A DNA stretch of 64,000 nt from Burkholderiaceae bacterium (GCA_024235855.1 JACKLN010000006.1:254692-318691), one strand, 5' to 3'. Shown: positions 1 to 9,377, numbered from the stretch's first letter. The notes: generated from the letters alone by a model not told the origin. Program-made: numbers and translations.

Positions 1-50
1 GGAGCGCTGAGCCCGGCTCGCCAGCGCCCGGCGGGGAACCAGGCCCCGTC

Positions 51-66
51 GGGCCGCCGACGGCCC
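51..66 (+). other. Short RNA hairpin upstream of malG
   Basis: GGGCCG (51-56) and CGGCCC (61-66) form a perfect 6-bp stem with loop CCGA, followed by TTGT. It lies in the 125 bp before malG, where I see no supportable gene. The 3' end of an upstream gene, possibly the MalF-type partner, may be present, but two frames are open here and neither looks like a known permease tail. The hairpin could be a weak terminator or an mRNA-stabilising structure between permease genes. Confidence 0.25.
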
Positions 67-125
67 TTGTCACCATCCCAGACCGCCGGGTGAACCCGGC
101 GCGAGACTGACACCGGCACACCCCC

Positions 126-1016
126 ATGCCCATGGTCCAGACCCGATCCCAGCGCTGGCGCCTGCTGGGCGCGCATGCCTTCCTGCTGCTGCTGTGCGCC
201 GCGGTGGTCTTTCCGTTCCTGGTCGTGCTCTCGGTCTCGCTGCGCCCGGGCAACTTCGCCAGCGGCTCGCTGATCCCCGACAGCATCAGCCTGGAGCACT
301 GGCGATACGTGCTCGGCCTGCCGGTGCCGGGGCCCGACGGCCGCCTGATCGCACCCGACCTGCCGGTGCTGCTGTGGCTGTGGAACAGCGTGAAGGTGGC
401 CTTCGGGTCGGCCATCGTGGCGCTGGCGCTGTCCACCACGGCCGCCTATGCGCTGGCCCGCCTGCGCTTCCGGGGTCGCAAGCAGCTGCTGCAGGGCCTG
501 ATGCTGATGCAGATGTTCCCGGCCGTGCTGGCCCTGGTGGCCATCTACGCCATCTTCGACCGCCTGGGCAGCGCCTTTCCGGCCATCGGCCTGAACACGC
601 ACGCGGCCCTGGTGCTGGCCTACAGCGGCGGCATCGCCATGCACGTGTGGACCATCAAGGGCTACTACGACACGCTGCCGGCCGAGATCGAGGAAGCGGC
701 GCGCGTGGACGGCGCCACGGCCTGGCAGGCCTTCTGGCGCGTGCTGCTGCCGATGGCGCTGCCCATCCTGATGGTGGTGTTCCTGCTCGCCTTCATCGGC
801 GCCATCATCGAGTACCCGGTGGCCAGCGTGCTGCTCACGCAGCAGGACCAGCTCACGCTGGCGGTGGGCGCCAAGCTCTTCGTGCACGAGCACAACTTCC
901 GCTGGGGCGACTTCGCCGCCGCCGCACTGCTGTCGGGCCTGCCGATCACCGTGGTCTTCCTGCTCGCGCAGCGCTGGATGATCGCCGGCCTGGCCGCAGG
1001 CGGCGTCAAGGGATGA
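126..1016 (+). CDS. malG: Maltose/maltodextrin ABC transporter permease MalG
   Basis: Inner-membrane permease subunit of a carbohydrate ABC importer, 296 aa, the normal MalG length. It has an N-terminal membrane segment (about residues 16-38), a long periplasmic loop rich in P/G/D, then five more hydrophobic segments. The cytoplasmic EAA loop that docks on the ATPase runs from about residue 189 (EEAARVDGA) to 210. Its start could be 126 or the ATG at 132; neither has a strong ribosome-binding site. The downstream amylase ATG begins one base after this stop, so the two are co-translated. That supports uptake and intracellular breakdown of maltodextrins. The MalF, MalE and MalK partners must lie outside the window. 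Confidence 0.9.
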   Translation: MPMVQTRSQRWRLLGAHAFLLLLCAAVVFPFLVVLSVSLRPGNFASGSLIPDSISLEHWRYVLGLPVPGPDGRLIAPDLPVLLWLWNSVKVAFGSAIVALALSTTAAYALARLRFRGRKQLLQGLMLMQMFPAVLALVAIYAIFDRLGSAFPAIGLNTHAALVLAYSGGIAMHVWTIKGYYDTLPAEIEEAARVDGATAWQAFWRVLLPMALPILMVVFLLAFIGAIIEYPVASVLLTQQDQLTLAVGAKLFVHEHNFRWGDFAAAALLSGLPITVVFLLAQRWMIAGLAAGGVKG

Positions 1017-1017
1017 C

Positions 1018-2553
1018 ATGACCACCGTGTATGCCAACGCCGCCGACCACACCGTGGCCGGCACCTACGAGACCCGCGAAGCCGACTGGCGCATGGGCGC
1101 CGTCGTCTACCAGGTGCTGGTGGACCGCTTCGCACCGCCGGCGGACCTGGCGGCCAAGCGCCACCTGTACCCCGCCCCCAAGCGCCTGCGCGGCTGGGAC
1201 GAGTTGCCACGCCAGGGCGAGTACCTGGCAGCACACAAGCTCTGGGGCCACGAGATCGACTTCTGGGGCGGCGACCTGCAGAGCCTCGCCACGCGGCTGG
1301 ACCACGTGCGCTCGCTGCACGCCGACGTGCTCTACCTCAACCCCATCTGCGACGCCTACACCAACCACAAGTACGACGCGCTGGACTACCGCGGCGTCTC
1401 GCCGGAATACGGCACGCGGGCCGACGTGATCGCGCTGGCCGACACGCTGCATGCGCAGGGCATGAAGCTGGTGCTCGACGGTGTGTTCAACCACATGGGC
1501 CGCAACAGCCCGGCGTTCCGCGCCGCCGAAGCCGACCCGGCCAGCCCCTGGCGCGACTGGTTCAGCTTCGACCCGTCGTTGCCCGGCGGTGCCCGCGCCT
1601 GGTGGCGGGCGGAGAACCTGCCCGAGCTGAACCTGGAGAACCCCGCGGTGCGCGCCGACCTCTGGGGGAATGCCGACTCGGTGGTGCGCGGCTGGCTGCG
1701 CGACGGCGCCGACGGCTGGCGGCTGGACGTGGCCTTCGACATCGGCTTCGTCTACCTCGACGAGCTCACGCGCAGTGCGCATGCCCAGAAGCCCGGTTCC
1801 CTGGTCGTCGGCGAAATCCCCAACTGGCCGGCGCAGTGGTACCCGTCGGTGGACGGCGTGATGCACTTCGGGCTGCGCCAGCTGCTCATCCGCCTGGCTG
1901 GCGGGCAGCTGGATGCCACGACCTTCGGACGCGTCGTCGAGCGGATGCTGGCCGACTGCGGCACGGAGAACCTGCTGCGCAGCTGGATCTACCTGGACAA
2001 CCACGACACCATCCGCCTGGCCACCGCACTGCCCGACCCCGCCGCGCGCCGCCTGGCCATGGTGCTGCAGTTCACGCTGCCCGGAAGCCCGAACCTGTAC
2101 TACGGCAGCGAGGTGGACCTGGAAGGGGGCGACGACCCCGAGATGCGCGCCCCGATGCCCTGGGACCGCGTGGCCGCCGGTCACCCGACGCTGGACCTGA
2201 TCCGGCGCCTGGGCGCGCTGCGGCGTTCCCACCGCGCGCTGCGCATCGGCGACTGGCGGCCGCTGATCGGCCAGCGGCTGTTCGCCTTCGAGCGCCACAC
2301 CGACCGTGCCGGCGACAGCGTGCTGGTGGTGGTGAACCCCACCGACGACGCGGTCGACGAGGCGCTGGTGGTCACCGACTCCAAGCTGATGGACGCCACG
2401 CCGCTGGTGGACCTGCTGGGCACGCTGGACGGCGCACCGCCGTCTTTGCGCGCGGCGCTGCTGCACCTGCGCCTGCCGCCCAAGGGCGTGGCCGTGCTCG
2501 GCGTGGACACGGCGCCGCATGGCGGCTACACGAACTACAAGCGGGTGCAGTGA
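1018..2553 (+). CDS. GH13 alpha-amylase family glycosidase (cytoplasmic maltodextrin hydrolase)
   Basis: Glycoside hydrolase of family 13, 511 aa, with no signal peptide, so it should act in the cytoplasm on imported maltodextrins. The four conserved regions are visible: DGVFNH at 154-159, the nucleophile in GWRLDVA (Asp237), the acid/base in VVGEI (Glu266) and the stabiliser in YLDNHD (Asp330). A C-terminal beta domain carries the usual LVVVNPTDD stretch. The length and motifs resemble cyclomaltodextrinase/neopullulanase or maltogenic amylase, but the exact bond specificity cannot be read from sequence. It starts one base after the malG stop. Confidence 0.88.
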   Translation: MTTVYANAADHTVAGTYETREADWRMGAVVYQVLVDRFAPPADLAAKRHLYPAPKRLRGWDELPRQGEYLAAHKLWGHEIDFWGGDLQSLATRLDHVRSLHADVLYLNPICDAYTNHKYDALDYRGVSPEYGTRADVIALADTLHAQGMKLVLDGVFNHMGRNSPAFRAAEADPASPWRDWFSFDPSLPGGARAWWRAENLPELNLENPAVRADLWGNADSVVRGWLRDGADGWRLDVAFDIGFVYLDELTRSAHAQKPGSLVVGEIPNWPAQWYPSVDGVMHFGLRQLLIRLAGGQLDATTFGRVVERMLADCGTENLLRSWIYLDNHDTIRLATALPDPAARRLAMVLQFTLPGSPNLYYGSEVDLEGGDDPEMRAPMPWDRVAAGHPTLDLIRRLGALRRSHRALRIGDWRPLIGQRLFAFERHTDRAGDSVLVVVNPTDDAVDEALVVTDSKLMDATPLVDLLGTLDGAPPSLRAALLHLRLPPKGVAVLGVDTAPHGGYTNYKRVQ

Positions 2554-2554
2554 G

Positions 2555-2582
2555 GCCGGCCACGGCGCCGACAGCGCCGGCC
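2555..2582. terminator. Possible bidirectional hairpin between convergent genes
   Basis: CGGCGC (2563-2568) pairs with GCGCCG (2574-2579) around loop CGACA. An alternative outer stem pairs GGCCGG (2554-2559) with CCGGCC (2577-2582). It fills the 40-bp gap between the convergent amylase and ybeY. There is no T-tract, so an intrinsic terminator is only a guess from position. Confidence 0.3.
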
Positions 2583-2593
2583 CCGCCGGTGCA

Positions 2594-3034
2594 TCAGGCG
2601 TAGGGGTCGGGCACGCCCAGCGAGGCCAGCAGCGCGGTCTCGCGCGCTTCCATGCGCCGGGCTTCGGCGGCACGCTGGTGATCCCAGCCCTGGGCATGCA
2701 GGGCGCCGTGCACCAGCAGGTGGGCGTAGTGGTCCTTCAGCGGCCGGTCGGCGGCGTCGGCCTCGGCCTCCAGCACCGGGGCGCACAGCACCAGATCGGC
2801 CACCACGACGGGCGCGTGCTCGTAGTCGAAGGTGAGCACGTTGGTGGCGTAGTCCTTGCCACGGAAATCGCGGTTCAGTGCGCGGCCCTCGTCCGCATCG
2901 ACGATGCGCACCGACAGCTGCGCCGGCGCTTCCAGCGCCGCACGCAGGCAGCGCGCCACGAAGTGCCGCGGCAGCAGCGCCCGGTGGCGCTTGTCGGCGA
3001 ACTGCAGCGACAGGGTCAGCTCAGGCCTGGCCAT
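2594..3034 (-). CDS. ybeY: Endoribonuclease YbeY (rRNA maturation factor)
   Basis: Single-strand endoribonuclease needed for 16S rRNA 3' end maturation and ribosome quality control, 146 aa. The zinc-binding signature is near the C-terminus: [11 protein letters not shown], with the three histidines in the family spacing. The start was set at ATG 3034 because the protein then opens [12 protein letters not shown], as the family does, and upstream residues are non-homologous. The start lies 14 bp inside the 3' end of the PhoH-like gene, the conserved ybeZ-ybeY arrangement. The ybeX and lnt genes that often follow are absent. Confidence 0.93.
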   Translation of the reverse strand: MARPELTLSLQFADKRHRALLPRHFVARCLRAALEAPAQLSVRIVDADEGRALNRDFRGKDYATNVLTFDYEHAPVVVADLVLCAPVLEAEADAADRPLKDHYAHLLVHGALHAQGWDHQRAAEARRMEARETALLASLGVPDPYA

Positions 3035-4073
3035 CGTCGCCCCGGGCCGTGCTGCGCCGCCGCTCGCGTTCGGCCGCCTTGTCGTAAGCACGCACGATGC
3101 GCGCCACCAGCGGGTGGCGCACCACGTCGTCGGCGCCGAAATGCGTGAAGCCGACGCCCTCCACGTTCTGCAGCACGTGCTCGGCATCGACCAGGCCGCT
3201 GGACTGGCCCTTGGGAAGGTCGATCTGGCTCACGTCGCCGGTGATGACGCACTTGCTGCCGAAGCCGATGCGCGTGAGGAACATCTTCATCTGCTCGCGC
3301 GTGCTGTTCTGCGCCTCGTCCAGGATCACGAAGGCATGGTTCAGCGTACGCCCCCGCATGAAGGCCAGCGGCGCGATCTCGAGCTGGCCCTTCTCGAACG
3401 CGCGGCCCACGCGCTCGAAGCCCATCAGGTCGTACAGCGCGTCGTACAGCGGGCGCAGGTAGGGGTCGACCTTCTGCGCCAGGTCGCCGGGGAGGAAGCC
3501 CAGCTTCTCGCCGGCCTCCACCGCCGGGCGCGTGAGCACGATGCGCTGCACGGTGCCACGTTCCAGCGCATCCACCGCGCAGGCCACGGCGAGGAAGGTC
3601 TTGCCGGTGCCGGCCGGGCCGATGCCGAAGCAGATGTCGCGCGCCAGGATCTGCCGCAGGTAGGCCACCTGGTTGGGCGTGCGGCCGGCCAGATCACTGT
3701 GGCGGGTGTGCAGGTGGATGGGCGTGTCGTCGGTGGCCACGTCCACCTTGGCTGAAGCCTTGGCTGCCGTCCTGGCCACGCTTCTGGCGGCGGACTTGGG
3801 CGCCGTCGCCGCGTCGGTGGCGCCCGCCTCCACCAGGGCCAGACGCACCGCGCGCTCGTCCAGCGTGCGCGCGGGGCTGTCGTGCAGCGTGATCAGCAGG
3901 TTGCGCGCCACGTGCACGGCCACGCGCGAGCCATGGATCGCGAAGGCGGCCTCGCGGCGTTCGATGCGCACGTCCAGGGCCTGCTCGATCTGGCGCAGGT
4001 GAGCGTCCAGCGGGCCGCACAGGCGGGCCAGACGGCGGTTGTCGGCAGGTTCGAAGCGGTGGCGCAGGATCAA
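3021..4073 (-). CDS. ybeZ: PhoH-like ATPase (YbeZ)
   Basis: PhoH-family NTPase, 350 aa, partner of YbeY in RNA and ribosome metabolism. Its N-terminal domain is KH-like. An Ala/Lys/Thr-rich linker (about 85-115) precedes the ATPase core with Walker A GPAGTGKT at 152-159 and the Walker B-like FVILDEAQN later. The start is taken as TTG at 4073, because the translation [20 protein letters not shown] from there matches the usual family beginning. No ATG in frame gives a better one. It is divergent from the sensor kinase gene. Confidence 0.9.
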   Translation of the reverse strand: MILRHRFEPADNRRLARLCGPLDAHLRQIEQALDVRIERREAAFAIHGSRVAVHVARNLLITLHDSPARTLDERAVRLALVEAGATDAATAPKSAARSVARTAAKASAKVDVATDDTPIHLHTRHSDLAGRTPNQVAYLRQILARDICFGIGPAGTGKTFLAVACAVDALERGTVQRIVLTRPAVEAGEKLGFLPGDLAQKVDPYLRPLYDALYDLMGFERVGRAFEKGQLEIAPLAFMRGRTLNHAFVILDEAQNSTREQMKMFLTRIGFGSKCVITGDVSQIDLPKGQSSGLVDAEHVLQNVEGVGFTHFGADDVVRHPLVARIVRAYDKAAERERRRSTARGDDGQA

Positions 4074-4189
4074 GGCGGTGCTCGTCGAGGCCGGCTGCGC
4101 GGAGCGGGCGGCCCGGGTGTGTCAGGCTGCGCATTGTCCACCCGCATCGGGCGGCCGGCGGCAGACATCGCGTTTACGATGCCCGCGCG

Positions 4190-6046
4190 ATGATGCTGCC
4201 GACGCACCTTCTTGGCCGGTCCCGCCTGTTCACGCCGCTGCTTCGACTGGGCCTGGCGGTGCTCGTCGCGTTGCTGGCGTGCGCGGTGCCGGCCGCGGCG
4301 GCGGTGCGGGTGCTGGACGAGGCGGCCATGACCGTCTCGTCGGCCACGTCCCCGCCCGCCGTGCCCGGGCCGGTGCAACCGCTGCCCGACCTCTGGGAGC
4401 AAGGGCCGGACACGCAGGTGCGCTGGTATCGCCTGACGCTGCTGCCCGCGGGCGGCGACCAGCCGCGGGCCCTGTACGTGGAGCGGGCCTGCACGCGGCT
4501 GCAGGTCTTCGTAGACGGCCGCCAGTTCTGGCGCACCGGCACCGCCAGCGCCTGCCCCGGGCCGCTGCTGCTGCCGTTGCCGCTGGCCGGTGCCGACGCG
4601 CCCCAGGTGCTGGACCTGCGCGTCGAGGGCGCGCCCCTGCCCCACGTGGCCTCGCGCGCCCAGGCCGGTGGCCTGTCGGCGCTGCGCGTGGGGCCGCAGG
4701 CCGAGCTGGCCCCGCTGGCGGCGCGCGCCACCTTGCTGCAGGTGCAGCTGCCGCAGGCCTTCGCGGTGTCGCTGCTGCTGACCGGCGGCTTCGTCTTCCT
4801 GCTCGGCTGGCGGCACCGCGAACAGAGCCACCTGGCCTACTTCGGCGCGCTGTGCGTCGGCTGGGCGCTGGTGGAAGTGCCTCGATGGTGGCCGGCGCTG
4901 GGGGCGGGCGTGGCCGTGCTGGAGTTCCTGCACGGCGTGATGCTGGCGCTGGTGACGCTGGCGGCGGTGCAGTTCCTGCTGCGCGAGGCGCGCTGGCGCA
5001 GCCGCAGCATCAGCCGGGCACTGGCGCTGCAGAGCGTACTGATGCCGATGACGCTGGTGGCCGCCGGGCCTGCGCACCTGCACATGCTCACGGCGCTGTG
5101 GCTGACGCTGTTCGCGCTGGAGATCGCCGCCGCAGCGGCCTTCCACCTGCACCTGCGCCGGCGCCTGCAGGGCCGCTGGCCCGGCCTGGCGGCCTTCGCA
5201 TTGGCCACCGTCGGGGCGGCGCTGGTGGTGCAGCTGGCCGGCCGCTATGCGCCGGTGCCGTCGACGCTGCTGCATGCCACGGCGCTGATCGCGCCGCTGG
5301 CGCTGCTGCTGGTGGCGCTGCGCCTGGTGCGCCAGCACGGGCGCGCGCTGCAGGCGTCGGAGGCCACGCGCGTGAACCTCGAAGCTCGCATCCGCGACGC
5401 CACCGCCGAGATCGAGCGCAACTTCCGCCAGCTGACCGAGCTGCGCGTGGAACAGGTCACCGAGAAGGAGCGCAAGCGCATCGCGGCCGACCTGCACGAC
5501 GACCTGGGCGCCAAGCTGCTGACCATCGTGCACACCAGCGAGGACCCGCGCATCTCCACGCTGGCGCGCGAGGCGCTGGAGGAGATGCGGCTGTCGGTGC
5601 GCGGCCTCACCGGCAAGCCGGTGCCGCTGGCCAACGCGCTGGGCGACTGGCGCGCCGAGCTGATGTCGCGCCTGTCGCAGTCGGGCATCGAGGCGGAGTG
5701 GGAATCGCCCGACGACCTGCCGCAGACGCTGTCGGCCCGCGCCTACGTGCAGACCACGCGCATCCTGCGTGAATCCACCAGCAACATCATCAAGCACAGC
5801 GGTGCCACGCGCTGCAGCTTCACCTGCGGCATCGCCGACGGCGACCTGCAGCTGGTGATCCAGGACAACGGCAACGGCATCCCGATGGAGCTGGACGGCC
5901 GCCTGGACCGCGGCCACGGCATGATGAGCATGAAGCAGCGTGCCAAGCAGATGCAGGGCCAGTGCCTGGTGGAATCCGGCCCCGGCTATGGAACCGTGAT
6001 ACGCCTCACACTGCCGCTGGATCGCGCCACGCAGACCGCCCCCTGA
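4190..6046 (+). CDS. NarX-type sensor histidine kinase with 7TM (DISM-like) sensor
   Basis: Membrane sensor kinase, 618 aa. A signal peptide or first membrane helix (about 16-38) leads to a periplasmic region (40-185) and then a block of roughly seven hydrophobic helices (190-380). This is the layout of 7TMR-DISM sensors. A coiled-coil stretch (385-425) leads to HisKA_3, with phospho-acceptor His436 in ADLHDDLG, and to an ATPase domain with QDNGNG and a late GHGMMSM box. Kinases of this type signal to LuxR-type regulators, and one starts 63 bp downstream (6109). The ligand is unknown. Confidence 0.88.
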   Translation: MMLPTHLLGRSRLFTPLLRLGLAVLVALLACAVPAAAAVRVLDEAAMTVSSATSPPAVPGPVQPLPDLWEQGPDTQVRWYRLTLLPAGGDQPRALYVERACTRLQVFVDGRQFWRTGTASACPGPLLLPLPLAGADAPQVLDLRVEGAPLPHVASRAQAGGLSALRVGPQAELAPLAARATLLQVQLPQAFAVSLLLTGGFVFLLGWRHREQSHLAYFGALCVGWALVEVPRWWPALGAGVAVLEFLHGVMLALVTLAAVQFLLREARWRSRSISRALALQSVLMPMTLVAAGPAHLHMLTALWLTLFALEIAAAAAFHLHLRRRLQGRWPGLAAFALATVGAALVVQLAGRYAPVPSTLLHATALIAPLALLLVALRLVRQHGRALQASEATRVNLEARIRDATAEIERNFRQLTELRVEQVTEKERKRIAADLHDDLGAKLLTIVHTSEDPRISTLAREALEEMRLSVRGLTGKPVPLANALGDWRAELMSRLSQSGIEAEWESPDDLPQTLSARAYVQTTRILRESTSNIIKHSGATRCSFTCGIADGDLQLVIQDNGNGIPMELDGRLDRGHGMMSMKQRAKQMQGQCLVESGPGYGTVIRLTLPLDRATQTAP

Positions 6047-6108
6047 GGTCGGCACGCACTGCTAGCATGACTTTCCGCGCTGAAATCGCGCGATTCGCCC
6101 TTGGCGCC

Positions 6109-6765
6109 ATGACCAACATCCTGCTGCTTGAAGACCTGCCCGAGATCCGCACGTGGATGCGCAGCCTCGTGCAGCAGGTGTTTCCCGGCGCGCAGGTGTC
6201 CGAAGCCGCTCGCGTGCACGACGCCATCGAGCTCGTCTCGGCCGTGAAGTTCGACCTCGCGCTGGTGGACCTGGGCCTGCCCGACGGCTCCGGCGTGGAC
6301 GTGGTCACCAAGCTGCGCGACCTGCAGCCCGAGGCGCAGTCGGTGGTGGTCACGATCCACGACGACGACGAACACCTCTTTCCCGCGCTGCAGGCCGGTG
6401 CCTTCGGCTACATCCTCAAGGAACAGGCGCGCGAGCTGATCACCGAGCAGCTGCAGCGCATCAGCCAGGGCGAACCGCCGCTGAGCCCGAGCATCGCGCG
6501 CCGCGTGATGGCCTACTTCACCGAGAAGGCCAAGCCGTCGCAGCCGCGGAACAACCTGCTGCCCAACGTGTCGCTCACCGAACGCGAGAGCGAGGTGCTG
6601 CTGCGCGTCGCCAAGGGCTACACGCTGCCGGAGATCGGCGTGCAGTTGGGGCTGAGCCGGCACACGATTGCCGACTACGTGAAGCAGATCTACCGCAAGC
6701 TCAACGTGAGCTCGCGCGCCGAGGCGGCATTGGAAGCGCAGCGGCTGGGGCTGTTCGGTCGCTGA
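6109..6765 (+). CDS. LuxR/NarL-family response regulator
   Basis: Two-component regulator of 218 aa. It has an N-terminal receiver domain with the acidic pair Glu8-Asp9, phospho-acceptor Asp54 in LALVDLGLPDG and a conserved Lys in GYILKEQ. A C-terminal LuxR helix-turn-helix follows (LTERESEVLLRVAKGY ... SRHTIADYVKQIYRKLNV). The ATG at 6109 was chosen because MTNILLLEDL starts the receiver fold exactly, while an upstream ATG (6067) would add an unrelated leader. It is almost certainly paired with the kinase just upstream. Target genes are unknown. Confidence 0.9.
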   Translation: MTNILLLEDLPEIRTWMRSLVQQVFPGAQVSEAARVHDAIELVSAVKFDLALVDLGLPDGSGVDVVTKLRDLQPEAQSVVVTIHDDDEHLFPALQAGAFGYILKEQARELITEQLQRISQGEPPLSPSIARRVMAYFTEKAKPSQPRNNLLPNVSLTERESEVLLRVAKGYTLPEIGVQLGLSRHTIADYVKQIYRKLNVSSRAEAALEAQRLGLFGR

Positions 6766-6795
6766 TCGCCGCGCGCGGCAGGTCGGCCGCGACAA

Positions 6796-6801
6796 CATAA
6801 T
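6796..6801 (+). promoter_or_regulatory. -10-like hexamer directly upstream of ruvA
   Basis: CATAAT (5 of 6 to TATAAT) ends 8 nt before the ruvA ATG. No Shine-Dalgarno is present in between. If used, transcription would start at or 1-2 nt before the start codon, giving a near-leaderless ruvA message. No convincing -35 box was found. Confidence 0.4.
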
Positions 6802-6809
6802 CCGCGTCC

Positions 6810-7385
6810 ATGATCGGACGCCTCGTCGGAACCCTCGCGGCCAAGTCGCCGCCGCAGATCCTCGTCGACGTGCACGGCGTGGGCTACGAGCTCGACGTGC
6901 CGATGAGCAGCTTCTACCACCTGCCCGCGCTGGGCGCGCCGGTGACGCTGCTGACGCACTTCGTCGTGCGCGAGGACGCGCAGCTGCTCTACGGCTTCCT
7001 CACCGAAGGCGAGCGCGCCGGCTTCCGCGAACTGGTCAAGGTCAGCGGCGTGGGGCCGCGCACGGCGCTGGCCGTGCTGTCGGGGCTGTCGACCGCGGAG
7101 CTGTCGCAGGCGGTCACGGCGCAGGACGTCGGGCGTCTGGTGAAGGTGCCGGGCATCGGCAAGAAGACCGCCGAGCGGCTGCTGCTGGAGCTCAAGGGCA
7201 AGCTGGGTCCGGACCTGGGCATCGCTTCGGCCGAAGCCGTCAGCGACAGCCAGGCCGACATCGTGCAGGCCCTGCTGGCGCTGGGCTACAACGAGCGCGA
7301 CGCCAAGGCCGCGCTGAAGGCGCTGCCGGCCGACGTGGGCGTGGCCGAGGGCATCAAGCTCGCGCTCAAGGCCCTCAGCCGCTGA
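6810..7385 (+). CDS. ruvA: Holliday junction DNA helicase subunit RuvA
   Basis: Holliday-junction-binding subunit of the RuvAB branch-migration motor, 191 aa, full length. It starts [14 protein letters not shown] like the family. It has an N-terminal OB fold, two helix-hairpin-helix motifs ([16 protein letters not shown] and [16 protein letters not shown]) and a C-terminal RuvB-binding domain (about 145-191). Unlike the common ruvAB operon, ruvB lies 2 kb away, with a minus-strand copper cluster in between. Confidence 0.97.
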   Translation: MIGRLVGTLAAKSPPQILVDVHGVGYELDVPMSSFYHLPALGAPVTLLTHFVVREDAQLLYGFLTEGERAGFRELVKVSGVGPRTALAVLSGLSTAELSQAVTAQDVGRLVKVPGIGKKTAERLLLELKGKLGPDLGIASAEAVSDSQADIVQALLALGYNERDAKAALKALPADVGVAEGIKLALKALSR

Positions 7386-7394
7386 CCACCAGCC

Positions 7395-7877
7395 TCAGTG
7401 CTTCATGCCGCCGTGCATGCCGCCAGGCTGCATGCCGCCGGCCGCACCCAGCGCACGCACCGGCGCCTGCACCTCGACGTTCTCGCGCTGGCCGTCGGGC
7501 CCTTCGACCACCAGCGTCACCGGCACCGTCTCGCCGGCCTTGAGCTGCTGCTTCAGGTCCATCAGCATCACGTGGTAGCCGCCAGGCTTGAGTTCCACGG
7601 CCTGGCCCGCGGGCAGCGCCAGGCCGCCGGTGAGTTCGCGCATGCGCATCGTCGAGCCTTCCATCGACATCTCGTGGATCTCGACGACGCCCGCCACGGG
7701 CGACGAAGCGGCCACGAGCTTGCCACCCTGTGCCGAGGTGATCTGGGCGAAGAGACCGCTGGCGCGCTGCTGGGCGACGGTGCCACGCACCCAGGCGTCC
7801 TTGACGGTGACCTGGGCATGGGCGGCGCCGGCCAGGCACAGCGTGGCGACGAAGACGGCGTTGTGAAGGGATGTCAT
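7395..7877 (-). CDS. PCuAC-family periplasmic copper chaperone
   Basis: Periplasmic Cu(I) chaperone that helps build the CuA/CuB centres of cytochrome oxidase, 160 aa. It has a signal peptide (1-20, ending AHA|Q). The family's copper-binding H-M-X10-M-X21-H-X-M pattern is present (IHEMSMEGSTMRM and GGYHVMLMDL). A Met/His-rich tail (GGMQPGGMHGGMKH) may bind more copper. ATG 7877 was chosen for the signal peptide and for GAGGA 8-12 nt upstream. It is the last gene of a copper cluster with SCO1 and DUF2946. Confidence 0.9.
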   Translation of the reverse strand: MTSLHNAVFVATLCLAGAAHAQVTVKDAWVRGTVAQQRASGLFAQITSAQGGKLVAASSPVAGVVEIHEMSMEGSTMRMRELTGGLALPAGQAVELKPGGYHVMLMDLKQQLKAGETVPVTLVVEGPDGQRENVEVQAPVRALGAAGGMQPGGMHGGMKH

Positions 7878-8027
7878 GACAGTTCCTCGAGGTTGACAGG
7901 GCGCGCCTTCTTGGCAGACCGCCCGATGATGGCCATCCAGGCGATGGCCGTTGAACACGATGAAAATGGCCGGCACGGCGGCAGGGTGCGCCGAGGGCCG
8001 CGGTCCTGGACGTGGCGCGCCACGACG

Positions 8028-8624
8028 TCAGCCCGCCTGCAGCAGGCGCCGGAGGTCGGCGGTGACGTCGGCGGCGGAAGCGGCATGGCCGATCGCCAGC
8101 CGCAGCCGGCCGGCGGGGTCGTAGGCGTAGCTCAGCGCCGTGTGGTCCAGCGTGTAGCTGCTGCCGGTGGGCACCTGGCGGTAGAAGACCTTGAAGTCGC
8201 GCGCCGTGGCGGCGGTGGCCTCTAGGCTGCCTCTCAGGCCCAGGAAGCTCGGGTGGAAGGCCGCCGTGTAGTCGCGCAGCAGCTCGGGCGTGTCGCGTTC
8301 CGGGTCCACGCTGACGAAGATCACCTGCAGCCGTACGGCATCGTCGCCGAGCAGGCGCATCACCTCGGCGGCGCGGGCGAGCGCGGTGGGGCAGACGTCG
8401 GGGCACTGCGTGAAGCCGAAGAACAGCAGCACGGCACGCCCCTTGAACTCGGACAGCGTGCGCCAGCGGCCCTGCGGGTCCTGCAGGCGCAGGTCGCGGG
8501 CGTAGTCGGCGCCGGTGATGTCGGTGGCCAGAAAGCTGCCCGCCGGCCGCGGGCACCCGGTCAGCGGGAGCACCAGCATGCTGGCAATGACGGCCAGCAG
8601 GCCTCGTCGCGTCAGACGGGCCAT
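8028..8624 (-). CDS. SCO1/SenC/PrrC-family copper/thiol lipoprotein
   Basis: SCO-type thioredoxin-fold protein for CuA assembly of cytochrome oxidase, 198 aa. It has a lipoprotein signal with lipobox LPLTGC (Cys at about residue 19). The copper ligands CPDVC and the distal His in LDHTALSY are all present. ATG 8624 was chosen because it places Arg-Arg and the hydrophobic stretch directly at the N-terminus. Its start overlaps the small upstream gene by 13 bp, so the two are co-translated. A 150-bp gap (7878-8027) separates it from the PCuAC gene; I see nothing definite there. Confidence 0.92.
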   Translation of the reverse strand: MARLTRRGLLAVIASMLVLPLTGCPRPAGSFLATDITGADYARDLRLQDPQGRWRTLSEFKGRAVLLFFGFTQCPDVCPTALARAAEVMRLLGDDAVRLQVIFVSVDPERDTPELLRDYTAAFHPSFLGLRGSLEATAATARDFKVFYRQVPTGSSYTLDHTALSYAYDPAGRLRLAIGHAASAADVTADLRRLLQAG

Positions 8625-8812
8625 CGCGGTTCGCAGCGGCAGTGTCCGGCCGTCGAGGCCGGCGGCGCCTCCGGCGGCGCGGCGATGGGCGCTGGCACGA
8701 TCTGGCCGGTCACGACCTGCGCGCCGGACCAGGCCAGCCAAGCCACCATGCCGAGCGCGGCGCCGATGTTGACGTGCGTCATGACCCGCATGACGCGTTC
8801 GAGGGGATCCAT
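8612..8812 (-). CDS. Small single-pass membrane protein in copper cluster (unknown)
   Basis: Predicted 66-aa protein with one hydrophobic segment (about residues 14-34, NIGAALGMVAWLAWSG), a Pro/Ala-rich stretch, and a CRC pair near its end. I do not recognise a family. ATG 8812 is supported by AGGAG about 9 nt upstream. The 3' end overlaps the SCO1 start by 13 bp, a coupling pattern common in this genome. Its place between DUF2946 and SCO1 hints at oxidase or copper assembly, but that is inference only. Confidence 0.55.
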   Translation of the reverse strand: MDPLERVMRVMTHVNIGAALGMVAWLAWSGAQVVTGQIVPAPIAAPPEAPPASTAGHCRCEPRWPV

Positions 8813-8908
8813 GGGAATGCTCCTGACGAGCCGGGCGCGCACGGCCCGGCAATGACACAGGGGGCTCACGGCTGCACGCGGCGGCCGCGATTCACCCGAG
8901 GCGCGGGG

Positions 8909-9310
8909 TCAGGCGACGGTGGGCGGTGCGCGCGGCTGCGCGGCGGCCCACGCGTGCAGCGTGCGCGGCGCCTGCAGGGCCAGCGGCGGCAGGAAGGGGC
9001 CGGGCGGCAGCGGCTCGGCCATCGCCGGCAGGGCCGGCGGCAGCGGCAGCGCGTCGTCGCTGCCGAGCTTGCAGAAGGGGCAGTGTTCCAGGTGCTGGCC
9101 GGTGGACACCGGGGTCGCCGGCGCATCGGCGTCGGCGCCGTCCAGCGCCACCACCTTGATGCCTTGCGGCGTGCAGACCTCGGCCCAGGCCACCGCGTCG
9201 CCGCGCGCGAAGGCCAGCGCATGCGACAGCGTGGGCATCAGCGCCAGCGCCAGCACCGCGACCAGGGCGAGCCAGGTCACGGGGCGCAGGTGGGGGCGCA
9301 GGATGTTCAC
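8909..9310 (-). CDS. DUF2946 family protein (copper-cluster associated)
   Basis: Protein of 133 aa with an N-terminal membrane/signal segment (about 12-33). A CPFC pair in [14 protein letters not shown] is typical of DUF2946, found beside copper-handling genes. A Pro/Leu-rich C-terminal half follows. The start is taken as GTG 9310; no ATG occurs close to the hydrophobic segment. The hexamer TACACT (9319-9324) lies 8 nt upstream with no ribosome-binding site. It is the first gene of the minus-strand copper cluster and is divergent from ruvB. Confidence 0.75.
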   Translation of the reverse strand: MNILRPHLRPVTWLALVAVLALALMPTLSHALAFARGDAVAWAEVCTPQGIKVVALDGADADAPATPVSTGQHLEHCPFCKLGSDDALPLPPALPAMAEPLPPGPFLPPLALQAPRTLHAWAAAQPRAPPTVA

Positions 9311-9365
9311 GGGCCGCGAGTGTAGCGGCAGCGTCCGTGCCGGCCATGATCCAGCGCATGGCGGC

Positions 9366-9371
9366 GATAAT
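9366..9371 (+). promoter_or_regulatory. -10-like hexamer directly upstream of ruvB
   Basis: GATAAT (5 of 6 to TATAAT) is followed by six bases and then the ruvB ATG. Transcription started from it would begin at the start codon. There is no Shine-Dalgarno in between, so a leaderless mRNA is suggested. Confidence 0.45.
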
Positions 9372-9377
9372 CCCTGT

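Noticed and set aside
4070..6055. Long minus-strand open frame (661 codons) opposite the sensor kinase
   Set aside because: Gln/His/Arg-rich shadow translation with no motifs; the plus strand holds a complete histidine kinase.
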